DNA of 64,000 nucleotides from Coprinopsis marcescibilis (lineage: Eukaryota; Basidiomycota; Agaricomycetes; Agaricales; Psathyrellaceae): the NCBI GenBank assembly GCA_004369085.1, contig ML210216.1, positions 1-64,000 of the forward strand. The letters are read 5' to 3'. The notes beneath the pieces are model-generated. The model was not told the origin of the DNA and did no database searches. It saw nothing but the letters and a program-made list of their open reading frames with translations. Shown piece after piece: positions 34,207-46,538 of the stretch. Positions within the stretch are counted from its first letter, which is position 1. Each line of letters opens with the position of its first letter. Both the position numbers and the translations under genes were made by a program.

Positions 34207-34939
34207 AGCGCGTAAACTTACGTTGTATAACTTAAACGACATGGCATTTACAATTTCGAGTATACTATATCTCCCCAGCTTTGTCTTCAACACATCATTA
34301 CACCATCTGCAATTTATTGAACAAGAACATTAATAACTACACACGCACCCCGTACTTGATCGGATCGGACGCTGGCACTTTACCCTTTCTCTGACATCTG
34401 ACATTGCCAATATCAAGAAGAACGAGATTTGAATGATCTGGGAAACGACATCCGGGATCGCAACCTTGCGGAAATGGGGGGATTGAATAAGTTACATTGT
34501 ATTAATGATAACAAGAACAGAACAAGTAACTGTACGACACGAGAATGACCATGGGCCGTCCGAGTCAATAAAGCAATTGGAGAACATAGGAGAGTATCAC
34601 CAGTAAGGCGATAGAGTGTTGAGTTAGCAGTGTATAAAGCAAAGCGAGAATAAGAAAGCATAATTGAAATAATTGAAAAGTGAAGACCCTGGGCGCCGCA
34701 AAGCCCGGAGCCTTTAAGAAATAACAAACGCAAAGACGGGGCTCGAGGGTAGTGAAGAACGATTATCTCACGATAATCTTTGAATAATCTTCAACCCGAC
34801 TCGCTCGAACCCCATCCCAGCCTTCACCGAACGGAATGTTNNNNNNNNNNTTGGCCCCGTTTGGAGAGACCAGACGATTCAAGCTGTTGGGCACTGGGAA
34901 CGTTAACGCACTGGACCTGCTATTCGCATATGACGACAC
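34207..34939. other. Intergenic with an assembly gap
   Basis: No gene seen. The gap 34841-34850 (10 N) lies inside copy A of the tandem duplication. In copy B the same flanks (GGAATGTT and TTGGCCCCG) enclose 108 bp (36999-37106), so the gap probably stands for about 110 missing bases. Confidence 0.6.
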
Positions 34940-36597
34940 TCACATATAGGCTGCTCGACCCAATAACTTGAGCGGCGGAACATAATATGGGGGACGGTTC
35001 TAAACACGAATAAGTGAGTCTTCGACTGGGGGAAAGCTGAGAACATGTGTGGACGTTGCTTACAACAGGATCAAGCTGCATCACCAGTGCCTCAGCAGCT
35101 TCGATCTCGGCAGGGGTGTGAGCCTTCGCGGAAACCATTCGGCCACCTTGAAGCGAGTCAGTGAGCTTCTGCACACAATGGGAGGGAACCGGCATACATT
35201 CGAGGACGAAATCGGAAGCCCCAGGATGCCCCAGCTCGCCAGTGATGCCAACAGAGCCACCACGAAGATTCTGGTCTCCGGTGACGATGGCTGGTGCACC
35301 AAGAAGGTTCCGATCTTCGTCGGCGGCAAGGGATTGCTTAGGAGCAGCTCGCTCGACCCCTGCGACCTTGAAAACGGTCAGTCGTCCGATTGCAGAGGAA
35401 TTAGCAACACGAAATAGGACTCACTGATTCTTGTTGGCGCAGGTTCCGTTTTGTGGCAGGCCTACCCTTCGGCGGCGTTAATGAGCTTCTGGCCTTGACT
35501 CTCTTCGTCCGTTCCTGAACACTGGGAGTAACAGCCTTCAACGAAGACAGTTCGAAAGAAGGTGAAGTTGTTGCTGGAAATTTTCGCTGTGCCCATTCGC
35601 GAACCTTCTCGGGGTCCTGCCACTGTGAACCATACATCTCGATTACTGTTGATGTACACCAAATGAGTTGACATACCATATTGCCGTTATCTGCCACCCA
35701 TTCCGCAACCGCTTCCTCATGCTTCTCCCTCACCAGATGGTTCTTAAGTTTGCCATTATAGAAACCACCACGCTTCGTCGACTTTTCCGCACTCTCCAAC
35801 GTGATTTTGAGGCGGCACAACTCGCACCAGACGTATCTTCCTCGAGATGCTATCGGATCGACTGTGATGCCTAGGAAGTTTCTACAGTATGCTATCCGTT
35901 CTTTCAGGGTCAGGGAAACTTTTTTGTTTGCGGCTTTTGCTTCTGTTTTAACACGCCGTGTCTGTGCAATAAGTCCCTGAGGAAGGAATGAAGAAGTCTA
36001 AGGATTTATGCGTGCGCGCCTGGACGTAATGCTTACTGTGATTATAACTGGCATAGCGCTGGATGTCAGGGGCAAGCAAATTAACTGCAAAAAGCAATGT
36101 CGGGAAGTGGATAAAACGATATAGTGGGAGTCTCGGATATGACCCAAGGAACGATGGGCTCGTATATAGCTAGTGACTCGCCCGGTTAGGTGCACCGGGG
36201 GAAAGGATAAAGCTGGGGAAGTAGAAAGATGGGGGGCGGTCTTTATCTAGCGCAGCATGCCACATATACACACATTCTGGTTCATTTCTGGAACGGAAAC
36301 CCGGCGAGCTCGGTTTGAGCTCCGTAGAAATGTTATGCACCGGATAGTCACGCATCCTTGAAGCAAATTGAACATGGACGATGAAAACGAGGAAAGCTCG
36401 TTTAACAGGCTGTGGTACATACAGCACAGGCTGTGATACATACAGCACAGGCTTGGACGCGAGAGATTGAATGAAGCCTTCACGCACTACCTGGACTGAG
36501 CTTCACTTGGTGACGGTCAGGGCAGTCGATCAGCGTATCTCTACACGGTATAAAGGTCCGGATTTATGCATCTAACGTATCAATCATGATCAGCGAC
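34480..36597 (+). repeat. Tandem duplication, copy A
   Basis: Matches 36611-38853 in the same orientation, starting at GATTGAATAAGTTACATT and ending at CAATCATGATCAG. It contains one complete gene plus both flanks. Copy A carries a doubled 21-22 bp unit at about 36409-36455 (GGCTGTGRTACATACAGCAC twice), single in copy B. Confidence 0.85.
34940..36054 (-). CDS. Zinc-finger-like protein, tandem copy A, unknown function
   Basis: Five exons on the minus strand: 36054-36037, 35976-35677, 35622-35425, 35366-35064, 34966-34940 (281 aa). The first exon is only six codons (MPVIIT). One metal-binding-like motif sits at about residues 50-85: CELC, then about 25 residues, then KNHLVREKH (C-x2-C-x25-H-x5-H). 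A helical WxxPEKVREWAQRKF segment, basic stretches and an Ala/Glu-rich C-terminal segment (HTPAEIEAAEALVMQLDPV) follow. The last acceptor reads CAAG where copy B has CAG, so the final exon shifts by one base and the tail differs. I do not recognise the family; DNA or RNA binding is a guess from the motif. Confidence 0.55.
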
Positions 36598-36610
36598 TGC
36601 AGGACTTTGG

Positions 36611-38853
36611 GGATTGAATAAGTTACATTTTATTAATGATAGCAAGAACAGAACAAGTAACTGTACGACACGAGAATGACCATGGACCGTCAGAGTCAAC
36701 AAAACAATTGGAAACATAAGAGAGCATCATAGACAGAAGTGAGGCGATAGGGTGTTGAGAAGAGCATAGTTAACAGTGTATAAAGCAAGCGAGAATGAGA
36801 AAGCGTAATTGAATTAATTGAAGAGTGAAGACGGGGCGCCGCGAAGCCCGGAGCCTTTAAGAAATAACAGAGGCAAAGCTAGGCGGGAAAGACGGGGCTC
36901 GAGGGAGTAGTGAGGAACGATTATCTCGCGATAATCTTTGAATAATCTTCAACCCGACTCACTCGAACCCCATCCCAGCCTTCACCGAACGGAATGTTGA
37001 AACCACAACGAGGGTCAGGCCATGACAGTACATCACTCAGCCGTTCCTAATTGGGTCTTTCTTCTCAATTCCGGGAAAACTGGGATTGATTTACATGTTT
37101 GTGCGTTTGGCCCCGTTTGGAGAGACCAGACGATTCAAGCTGTTGGGCACTGGGAACGTTAACGCACTGGACCCGCTACTCCCATATGACGACACTCACA
37201 TATAGGCTGCTTGACACATTAACCTGAGTGGCGGAACATAACATGGAAGACGGTTCTAAACACGAATAGGTGAGTCTTCGACTGGGGGCAAGCTGAGAAC
37301 ATGTGTGGACGTTGCTTACAACAGGGTCAAGCTGCATCACCAGTGCCTCAGCAGCTTCGATCTCGGCAGGGGTGTGAGCCTGCGCGGAAACCATTCCACC
37401 ACCTTGAAGCGAGTCAGTGAGCTTCTGCACACAATGGGAGGGAAACGGCATACATTCGAGGACGAAATCGGAAGCCCCAGGAAGCCCCAGCTCGCCAGTG
37501 ATGCCAACAGAGCCACCACGAAGATTCGGGTCTCCGGTGACGATGGCTGATGCACCAAGAAGGTTCAGACCCCTATCTGCAGCAAGGAACAGCTCAGGAG
37601 CAGCTCGCTCGACCCCTGCGACCTTAAAAACGGTCATTCGTTCGATTGCAGAGGAATTACAGACAAAAAAGAGGACTCACTGATTTTCGTTGGCGCCGCT
37701 TTCGTTCTGTGGTAGGCCTACTCTCCGCCGGCGTTAATGAGCTTCTGGCCTTGACTCTCCTCGTCCGTTTCTGAACACTGGGAGTAACATCCTTCATCGA
37801 AGCCAGTGCGGAAGAAGGTCGAGTTGTTGGTGGGAATCTTCGCTGCGCCCATTCGCGAACCTTCTCGGGGTGCTGCCACTGTGAACCATACATCTCGATT
37901 ACTGTTCATGTACGCCAGAATGAGTTGACATACCGTTGTGTTACCATTGTTATCTTCCACCCATAGCACGATTGCTTGCTCATGCTTGTCCCTGACCAGA
38001 TGGTTTTTAAGATTTCCGTTATAAAAACCACCACGCCTCGTCGACTTTTCCGCACTCTCCAACGTGATTTTGATGTCGCAAAATTCGCACCAGACGTATC
38101 TTCCTCGAGATGCTTTCGGATCGACTGTGATGCCTAAGAAGTTTCTCAAGTGTTCTATCCGTTCTTTCGGGGTCATGGAAACTTTCTTGTTTGCGCCTTC
38201 TACATCTGTATCAACACGCCGTGTTTTTGCAGTAAGTCCCTGAGGAAGCAACGAATAAGTGTAAGGATCTATGCGTGCGCGCATGGACGTAAAAGCTTAC
38301 TGTGATTATAACTGGCATAGAGGCGGATGTCAGGTGCAAGTTAACTGCAAAAAGCAACCTCGGGAAGTGGATAAAACGATAGACTGTGAGTTTTGGATAC
38401 GACGCAAGGAACGATGGGCTCGTATATAGCTAGTGACCTGGTTAGGTGCACCGGGGGGGAAGTATAAAGTTAGGGAAGTGGAAAGATGGGGGGCGGTCTT
38501 TATTTAGCGCAGCCCGCCACATATCCACGCATTCTGGTTCGTTTCCGGGACAGAAAAACGGCGAGCTCGGTTTGAGCTCGGTAGAAATATTATGCACCGG
38601 ATAGTCACGCTTCCTTGAAGCGAATTGAACCTGGACGATGACAATGAAGAAAGCTCGTTTCACAGGCTGTGCTACATACAGCACAGGCTTGGACGCGAGA
38701 CATTAATTTATGCAAACGAATGTGAACGCAGCCTTCACCCACTACCTGGACTGAGCCTCATTTGGTGACGGCCAGGGCAGTCGATCAGCGTATCTCTATA
38801 CGGTATAAGGGTCCGGATTTATGCATCTAATTTATCAATCATGATCAGTGACA
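36611..38853 (+). repeat. Tandem duplication, copy B
   Basis: Second copy of 34480-36597, directly adjacent, roughly 90% identical by eye. It keeps the 108 bp that are missing (N) in copy A. Confidence 0.85.
37176..38318 (-). CDS. Zinc-finger-like protein, tandem copy B, unknown function
   Basis: Five exons on the minus strand: 38318-38301, 38239-37934, 37878-37681, 37622-37320, 37223-37176 (290 aa). Same architecture as copy A: MPVIIT mini-exon, then TPKERIEHLRNFLGITVD, CEFC...LKNHLVRDKH finger-like motif, PEKVREWAQRRF, an SQL/SVQ-basic linker, VAGVERAAPELFLAADRGLN, and HTPAEIEAAEALVMQLDPV. Exons 1, 3 and 4 are identical in length to copy A. All splice sites are canonical, so B looks like the better preserved copy. 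The protein family is unknown to me; a nuclear role is possible from the basic linkers. Confidence 0.58.
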
Positions 38854-39151
38854 TTGAAAGCGATTCGTCCCCCAGAAATTTCAACCCCGCCGGTCACCAG
38901 TCAACAGCGCGCACATCCTCATCTCCATCAGAAGGTGTGTATACAGAGCCCTGGATGGCAAAGATAGCGAGGACTCCCATGGCCTTCCCAGTGTGAAAGA
39001 AACTCGTGTATCTCCTGTTTCGTCCAAATGACTCCAATATTTCATGACGGGTTGTAGGACGAACAATCCTTGGCGTATAATTTAATTCGTCTGGAACATC
39101 ACGAAGCTGTGGAACAGCTGGTTTGTCCCGTTTTATTTCCCTTCCCTTATT

Positions 39152-39685
39152 CTATCGCAGCATGCGTTGGGCGGCCGTTGATAAGTCTAGTACAAGGGAA
39201 AACTCGTCTCCAATCATCTGAAATTTGGCGTCATTAGCGTCGCTTTCCTTTCGAATTCTGATAATGACTAGGAAGTGCCGGTGCACATTTTTTCGACACC
39301 ATTTCTCGTCTCGTGTTCGGCCTAATTGATAGTAGTACGGGCCTTTGACAACAACATCCTCGTGGGGTTCCCGAGTCAAAATCTACACAGCGCCGGTGAA
39401 GTAAAAAAGAACCAAAGTAATTCCACCGACATATTCAGACCCAGCAAGTTCAATCCAGAGCTCTGGAGTGGCACATTGCAGCCGCAAGCAGGAGGGGACG
39501 ATCAGTGACCCGCACCCTGGATTGCATTCTGCATTTTTAGAGGCGTTTGATGCGATCCGGAGTGTTCGTTCTGACAGAGCGAATCGAGAGCGACACGAGG
39601 TTCGGCGAGGGCACCGCCACCAGAAGTCTAAGCGCCCACTTGACAACGGGACCACATTGCGGCTGTCAGGTGGTGGCGAAGCCAC
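39152..39685 (-). pseudogene. Unknown protein, frame broken by one TAG
   Basis: One minus-strand frame from an ATG at 39685 to a stop at 39152, interrupted by TAG at 39385-39383. The second half reads ILTREPHEDVVVKGPYYYQL, GRTRDEKWCRKNVHRHFLVI, then KFQMIGDEFSLVLDL, with a protein-like composition. The frame upstream of the TAG ends WIELAGSEYVGGITLVLFYF. TAG could be CAG mutated, or part of an unrecognised intron. A further open stretch on the same strand (about 39130-38890, with TTRHEILESFGRNRRYTSFF) may be a later exon. I cannot name a family. Confidence 0.35.
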
Positions 39686-41287
39686 TCAAGGTCCGTAGAG
39701 TGGAGACGTGAAGATAGTATCCAAGGGCACTTAAACGACTCATGGAAAGAATTTAATAGTACACATACTCGATTATTTGTATCTCGCGATACTAATATCG
39801 ACAGTAGGATTCTTTCAGTCTACGTAGACAGTCCTGAACTCGACATCATGCTTTCTTACGTGGTCCCTTTCCACTCAAAATCGTTCACAGTCATATGATG
39901 TGGCTCGAGATACGGTGCTTGATACTGCCATTTGCGACTAAAAACTTCGGGCCACCGGAAAGAATATGATCCAAAAGTAAGGAATCTTAGTGGAAGAGAT
40001 TGGGCGGCTCGCTACTTATGTAAATGCCCAGGTTTTCAAATTTTAGGACTGGTTCACACAAGGCAGACCAGCCGAACGATGAGGTCTGCGGAGCCTTGTT
40101 CAATTCTGGGTCGTTACAGTCTGGGCTCCGTTAGGCCGATAGCGAAGCTAATCCTAATCTGCGATGCGCACAAATTAGATGTGTGGCAATGTAAAGGGGT
40201 TGGATGTAGGTTGGATGTACACGCTCCACGGTAGCTGCGCGTGTCAAGGCTCTAAATTACTTCTTCACGAGGTTTGTGCATGATTGAGACGAAATAATTA
40301 ACGAAAGATTGGGTTTTTCACGGTGAGTCTATGATGGGTCGAGACAGAAGAGTCCTAGGCCTTTGTTAAGTCTGTACCCACTCATCGTACACATCTTGTG
40401 GCACATCACACCCTGACAGGGTGAATCCACCAGTTTGCTCGGGTATGTGTGTCTTTGCAATTTACTGACCCAGCCCAGCCTATTCTAACTGTGTAGCGCA
40501 TTCAGTTTGGACAAATCATCCACCGATTTGGCGCACTATCGGCCCAACATAAAGGGCCCAGGCTGTCTCGACGCAGAATTCACCGAGGTTTCGCGAGCCT
40601 CGTCATTCGGCCGATCTGCCTCTCGGTTGGCTACGTAGTGTAAGCTTCTTTTCTGGTGGACTTGGCTGTGCTATATTTCTAGAACGACCACAAGGGTGAT
40701 GGGCGCCATTCTCGCTCCAGCTATATGCCCTTGGTGGGAAAAACTACAGAATGTGTTACGCGAGCTCTGAAAACATCAGCGATCCTCCCCCTTAGTAGCC
40801 ACACTATTGCAGCACGAGTATAGCACGAGGCTATAGGTGTTTCTAAGGAGTAGTGATTCGTGCGGCGCGGATATGTCGGGAAAATATATTCCCACGACGA
40901 ACTTGACCTCCCAGACGCAGATATTGGTTTACAGCGAATACATTTGGAGGGTTACTTTCAATAAACTTCGAAAAACAATATAGAGGCACCATCTACGTCG
41001 CTTTTCAAAGCCTCCCCACTGTATTCCAAAAGTTCGATTCGTCTAACGACCGAATGGGGAAGCTTAACGCGGTCACATGTTATTTGATGGGGCTCCACTT
41101 ACAAGCGTGTTTGATGAGATTAGTGGCTTCTGACCTTAACCAGCAACCACGACCATCTTTTGCATTGTCCTACCCAATATACCACAAGGCGTCATCCTGA
41201 GACCCTGAGAACAGGACATCGTATATATAAACTTGCTGGATTCTCGAGGTATGTTATTGATTCGCAAATCCTCTGACGATAACTTCA
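39686..41287. other. Intergenic, FunK1 upstream region with long insertion
   Basis: No gene seen in 1.6 kb. Parts match the region upstream of the FunK1 copy at 57.5 kb: about 39955-40030 matches 56990-57050, and about 40790-41200 matches 57115-57490 (shared CTCCCAGACGCAGAT and ATTCCAAAAGTTCGATTCGT). The ~750 bp between (40030-40790) have no counterpart there, so something was inserted here or lost there. A TATA-like TATATATAA sits at 41222-41230. Confidence 0.55.
41222..41230 (+). promoter_or_regulatory. TATA-like element of the intact FunK1 gene
   Basis: TATATATAA, 58 bp upstream of the ATG at 41288. The distance to the ATG is short but usable for a fungal core promoter. Confidence 0.5.
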
Positions 41288-44037
41288 ATGAGCTCACAAA
41301 TCCCATTTCCCTCCTTGGCTCCTCCTCCCAAATCTCACAGAGCGAATCCCAGCAACGAGCTTCGCGAAACAGCAGCTAGGAATCGATTGAAACCCAGCAC
41401 AGAAGAAGAACGAAACCGGCGACTCAAAACCAACGATTACACGACTGGCTTGCTTCCACCCCGTTCTAAAGAAACTATGGATGCAATCGAAGAAGGAAAC
41501 GCAGGCGGATACGTCGGTCCCGGAACTCCTTACAAAGAGACCACACACTCAGTGGAAAACGACACCCTTACCATTCAGGAGCAAAAGGAGCAAATCCGCA
41601 AAGAGCTCCATGGCCGCAGTCGTCTGTCGGAAACGATAGTGACCGAACTATTCAGCGATATCGAAACGGACGCAAACGTTTACGCCTACCTTAAAAAGTC
41701 AAAGCTCTACAAGAGGAAACGATGGCATCGCCTTCCGAATGCTCCAAAGGAAGAGAGCGAGATTTACGAACCGATAATCGCGATCATTGCAGACATCATC
41801 CGTCACTTCAAGACTTCCGATGGCGATGCGACTGCTATTCCATGGCTGAGCGCTAGGATGAAGCTTGCTCATTATGAGTCCCAGCCCTCGAAGAACTCAA
41901 GCTCTCCCGACTTCTGCCTCTCGGGGTTTGGCCCATGGTTCTCTCATTGCCAAATCGCTAGTGACAAGCCTACTTACCGCGCCTCGCTGGCGTTGTGGGA
42001 TGGCAAACTCGACTCAGTGATGACTCGTGTCACTGAGCAAATCCAGCAGCTTGGAGTGTACTCGAGGTATGTATTGTTCTTCCCTGGGTCGAGCTCGCAT
42101 GCTTACAATGTTCAAGGCAAACCTACAACACCCAACCCAATCGAAACTTCGTTCGCTCGCTTATCCTGAGCGAGACCAGTGTCCGACTATATCAATATGA
42201 TCGGTCCGGCGTCGTCTACTCCGACCCCTTTGACTTCCACAAAGACCCAGCTCTTTTCGTCAAGCTCATTCTTGGTCTCATTTCGTCTGATCCTGACACA
42301 GTTGGCTTCGATAAGACCATCACTTGGAAACAAGTCGACAACGGCATGGGGGAAATGAAAGCCGTCGGACAGCTACAGACGGTTGACGACAAGGGTAATC
42401 CAGTCACATACGACATCATCGGCGATAAGCCTTCCTTCACGCGAAAGGGTCTGATTGGCAAAGCTACAGTTACATGGGACGTTCGCGATAAAGCCGGCAA
42501 AGAATACGTCGTCAAAGATTCTTGGAGGCCCGATTTGGCTGATAGCACCGAGGCGGAGCAACGCTCCAAGGAGCACGAGCTGCTTGCTAGCGCCAAAGGT
42601 GTCGTCGGGGTTGGTCAGATTTTTGCGCACGAAGACCTATGCAGCGTCGCGGACTTTCGCCCCAAGGATGCAACCTCTGGGACATTCGTGAACCGAACCA
42701 AGTCTCGGACCACGATGGAGAAATACGGTCCTACAATTGACAATTTTGGGTCGGTCCGAGAGGTCCTGTGGGCGCTACATGATGCTCTCGAAGGTACGTT
42801 GATTGATGCCTTTATATCGTAGACCGGGTGGCTGATTGTCACAACAGGTCATCGAGGTCTCATCGACAAGAAGCGCATTCTCCACCGGGATATTAGTGTG
42901 AACAATATTCTCCTCGGAAAGCCTGATGCGATAGAGGGATGGCGAGGTGTTTTAATCGACCTGGATGTCGGCGTTCGTCTGGGCAACCTTCGTACACCTG
43001 CTGCCGACTTTAGAACAGTATGTCGTCATTCACCTCTTGCCCATTCCGAGCCGCTAGCTAAGATATTCTCTACCTAGGGAACACGACTTTTCCAGTCAAT
43101 GGCTGCTCTCCAAAGCTTCAACAATCCAGATACGGTACAGGCACACGATCATCTTGACGACATAGAATCTTTCTTCTACGTTCTTTGTTACTTGATGCTT
43201 CTTTACAAGGAGCCAGGTCTGAAGAACAAGAAAGTGAGCGAGCTTCTGACATTGTGGGAAAACGACCATCCATCCATCGCTCTGAATTCCAAGGGAATGT
43301 TTATTTATAAACCTAGCATCAAAGCTGATTTGGCAATGGTGTCGGATTTTTGGGGGGAAACATGCAAGGATTTACTCGAGAAATTCCGCAAGCGTGTCCA
43401 AGAAATGGTGGTAGCCAAAGATCATGTTAGGGACGGCAACATCTCCATCGAGGCGGTGAGAAAGGAGGGACTGTACTGGTACGATGAAATCCTGGCGCTC
43501 TTCGAGGGTGCTATAAGCGAACTCGGAGAAGAAGAAGCGCCAGAGGATGCTGATGAGCCCCCTACTCCAACCCCATCACGCGCTACCAGGACCTCCCGCG
43601 CTCAGAGCCAGCCCACGCCTCATACGAGCACCCCTCTGCCTCCACCTCCACCTCCGGGTTGGACCACCAAGAAGTCAAATCCACTGCCCGCGACTCGTAA
43701 AACCAAGATCTCCAACCCCAAACCTGCCCTTCGCACCACAAGAAAGTCCAATCCCCTCCCCGCGTCTCAAATCACCAAGGTCCCCAACGCAAAGGCACGC
43801 AGCACAAAAATGTCCAACCCCCTGCCTGTGCCTCGTGGCACCAAAACATCTGGCACTCAGCCCGTGGCTCGCACGACTCGATCCTCGCGCGCCCGTGCCC
43901 CTCTTCAGCCTGCTGAAAACAGCGAGAGGGTGAAAACGAATTCATCACTTGGGAAGCGCGCTTCAGAGGACCAACCAGATCAGGTCCCGGAAGTCAAACG
44001 GCGGCGCTCTAATCGTCTCGCCAGCAAGCCTATATAA
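41288..44037 (+). CDS. FunK1-type fungal protein kinase, intact
   Basis: Four exons: 41288-42066, 42117-42793, 42848-43017, 43078-44037 (861 aa). The N-terminal ~260 residues are helical and family-specific (YEPIIAIIADIIRHF). The kinase core follows: KATVTWDV with EYVVKDSW (beta-3 lysine), GQIFAHEDL, VREVLWALHDALEGHRGL, the catalytic loop ILHRDISVNNILL (HRDxxxxN), and VLIDLDVG in the DFG place (DLD, usual for this family). Then DDIESFFYVLCYLMLLY. The C-terminal ~150 residues form a basic, Pro/Thr-rich tail with repeated KSNPLPA-type units and a nuclear-signal-like KRRRSNRLASKP. FunK1 kinases are expanded in Agaricomycetes and often linked to multicellular development. All catalytic residues are present. 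Two decayed relatives follow at 44.3 and 57.5 kb. Confidence 0.88.
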
Positions 44038-44337
44038 CACGTAGTCCATACCTGGTCCATCGACGTTTGAAAGATCTCGTTATCGTTAATTTCTCTGCTC
44101 TCAGTTGCTATCCGTGTCCCTGCTAGCTTTCGCAATTGCTTTTAACCATGTACCACTTGCTATAATCTACTGCCACTGTTTGTAAATAGTCTCTATGCTT
44201 TATGTCCCCTAGTATTACTACCATGTCTCCTCTTTGTAGAAATTCAAATCTAATTACATCATATTTTTTACTCGATCCAGACTCAGCGTCGCTCACAGTT
44301 GTAAGCCGGGGCTCCAGATATGGTGCTCCGAAATCTG

Positions 44338-46538
44338 AAAGGGCAAAGAGCTTCGCGACACAGCAGCCGGGAGTTGACTGAAACCCAGCACCGAAGAAGA
44401 AGACGGCAGAACCAAAGGTTACGCGACCGATTCACCCAATTCTAAATCGCAAGCTATGGATGCGGAGCTCTTTACAAAGAGGCCACCCACGCAGTGGCGG
44501 ACGACTCGCTTACCATTGAGGAGCAAAATGTCGAAATGGATGCAAACGTTGACGCCTACCTTGCAAAGACAAAACTCTACAAGAGTGAACAATGCCATAG
44601 CCTTCCGAGTGCGCCAAAGGAAGAGAGAGACATTTACGAACCGATGATTGCAATTATTGCAGACATTATCCGTCACTTCAAGACTGCCGAAGGCGATGCG
44701 ACTGCTATTCCGTGGCTGAGCGCTATGATGACGCTTGCTCCCTATGAGACCCAGCCCTCAAAGAAATCAAGGCTCAAGCTCTCCCAACTTCTGCCTCTCG
44801 GGGTTTGACCCATGGTTCTCTCATTGCCAAATCGCTAGTGACAAGCCTACTTACCGCGCCTCGCTGGCATTGTGGGATGGAAAACTGGACTCAGTGATGA
44901 CTCGTATTACTGAGCAAATTCAGCAGCTTGGAATCTACTCGATGTATGTATTATTCTTTCCTGGGATGTGCTCGCATGCTTACAAAACTTAGGCAAACCT
45001 ACAACACACAACCCAATCGAAATTTTGTTCGCTCGCTTATCCTGAGCGAGACCAATATCCGGCTATTTCAATACGATCGCTCTGCTATCTACTCCGACCC
45101 CTTCGACTTTCACAACGAACCAGCTCTTTGTAGGGCAGATATTTGCGCACGAGGACCTATGCAGCGTCGCGGACTTTCGCCCCAAGGATGCAACCTCTGG
45201 GACATTCGTAAACCGAACCAAGTCCCGGATCACGATGAAGAAATATGGTCCTACAATCGAGAGTTTTCGGTCAGTCCGAGAGGTTCTGTGGGCGCTACAT
45301 GATGCTCTCGATGGTACGTCCCTTAATGCCTATACATATCAAACCAATTTGCTGATCTCCCCTCAGGGCATTGAGGTCTCACCGATGAGCGCATTCTACA
45401 CCGGGATATCAGTGTGAACAACATTCTCCTCGGAACGCTTGGTGCGACAGAGGGATGGCGAGGTGTTTTAATCGATCTAGATGTGGCTGTTCGTCAGGGC
45501 AGCCTTCGTATAGATGCCGCTGACCACAGAACAGTGCGTAGTCAGTCTCTCCTCATGGCTTTTGAGTTATTCGCTAACATATCCTTTATCTAGGGCACAA
45601 GGATCTTCCAGTCACTATCTGCTTTAAAAAGCTTTCAGTATCCTAAAACTACACATGCTCACGATCATCTCGACGATTTTGAATCCTTCTTCTACGTTCT
45701 TTGTTCCCTGCTGTTCTTTTACGTGGGGCCAAGACAGTCGAATAAGCCAAAGAACCAGCTCCTTGGCAAGTGGGGTAATGCTGATGCGACAATCGCGTTG
45801 GACTCCAAGTCATCATTCATTTTAAAGAGTACAATCGGGGAGGCGCTGGAAAAGGTCTCTGCGTTTTGGGGACAGACATGCATGGATCTGCTCGACAATT
45901 TCCGAGGGCTTATCTGTACCATTGTGGACACCAAGCAACGTATCCGGGAGGGCGAAACCGACATCACCCTCGAGGCGCTGAGATACGAAGGAGTGAACTG
46001 GTACAACGAAAATTTGGCGCACTTCAAGACAGCTATTGCAGAACTTGCAGGAGAGGAAGCGCCAGAGGATTCTGATGAGCCCCCTACCCTAACCTTATCA
46101 CGCACTACCAGGACTTCCCGCGCTCAGAGCCAGCCCACGCCTCATACCAACAGCCCTCCACCTCCACCTCTGGGTCGGACCACCAAGAAGTCTAATCCAC
46201 TGCCAGCGACTCGTAAAACCAAGATTTTTAACCTCAAACCTGCCCCTCGCACCACAAGGAGGACAAATCCCCTCCCCGCATCTCAAATCGCCAAGGTCTC
46301 CACTGACCCAAAGGCACGCACCACAAAGATGTCCAATCCCTTGCCTGTGCCTCGCACGACTCGATCCTCCCTGGCCAATGCCCCTCTCAAGCCTGCTGAA
46401 AACAGCGAGAGGCTGAAAACGATTTCATCCCTTGGGAAGCGCGCTTCAGAGGACCAACCAGATCAGGTCCCGGAAATCAAACGGCGGTGCTCTACTCGTC
46501 TCTCCAGCAAGCCCACTAAACACGTGGTCCGTACCTAG
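44338..46538 (+). pseudogene. FunK1 kinase pseudogene 1 (internal deletion)
   Basis: Collinear with the intact gene but damaged. The N-terminus is garbled by frameshifts near 44340-44530. The segment from the EPALF-like DFHNEPALC to GQIFAHEDL has lost about 500 bp, removing the beta-3 lysine region. Further downstream a shift breaks HRGLIDE, although the LHRDISVNNILL loop itself survives at about 45397-45430. The C-terminal tail (45723-46538) is open, with SNPLP repeats and KRRCSTRLSSKPTK. An active kinase cannot be made from this. The C-terminal frame may persist only because it is repeat-like and young. Confidence 0.8.

Noticed and set aside
41027..41046. GTTCGATTC string resembling a tRNA T-loop (also at 57351)
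   Set aside because: No matching acceptor or anticodon arms around it; it belongs to the duplicated FunK1 upstream region.
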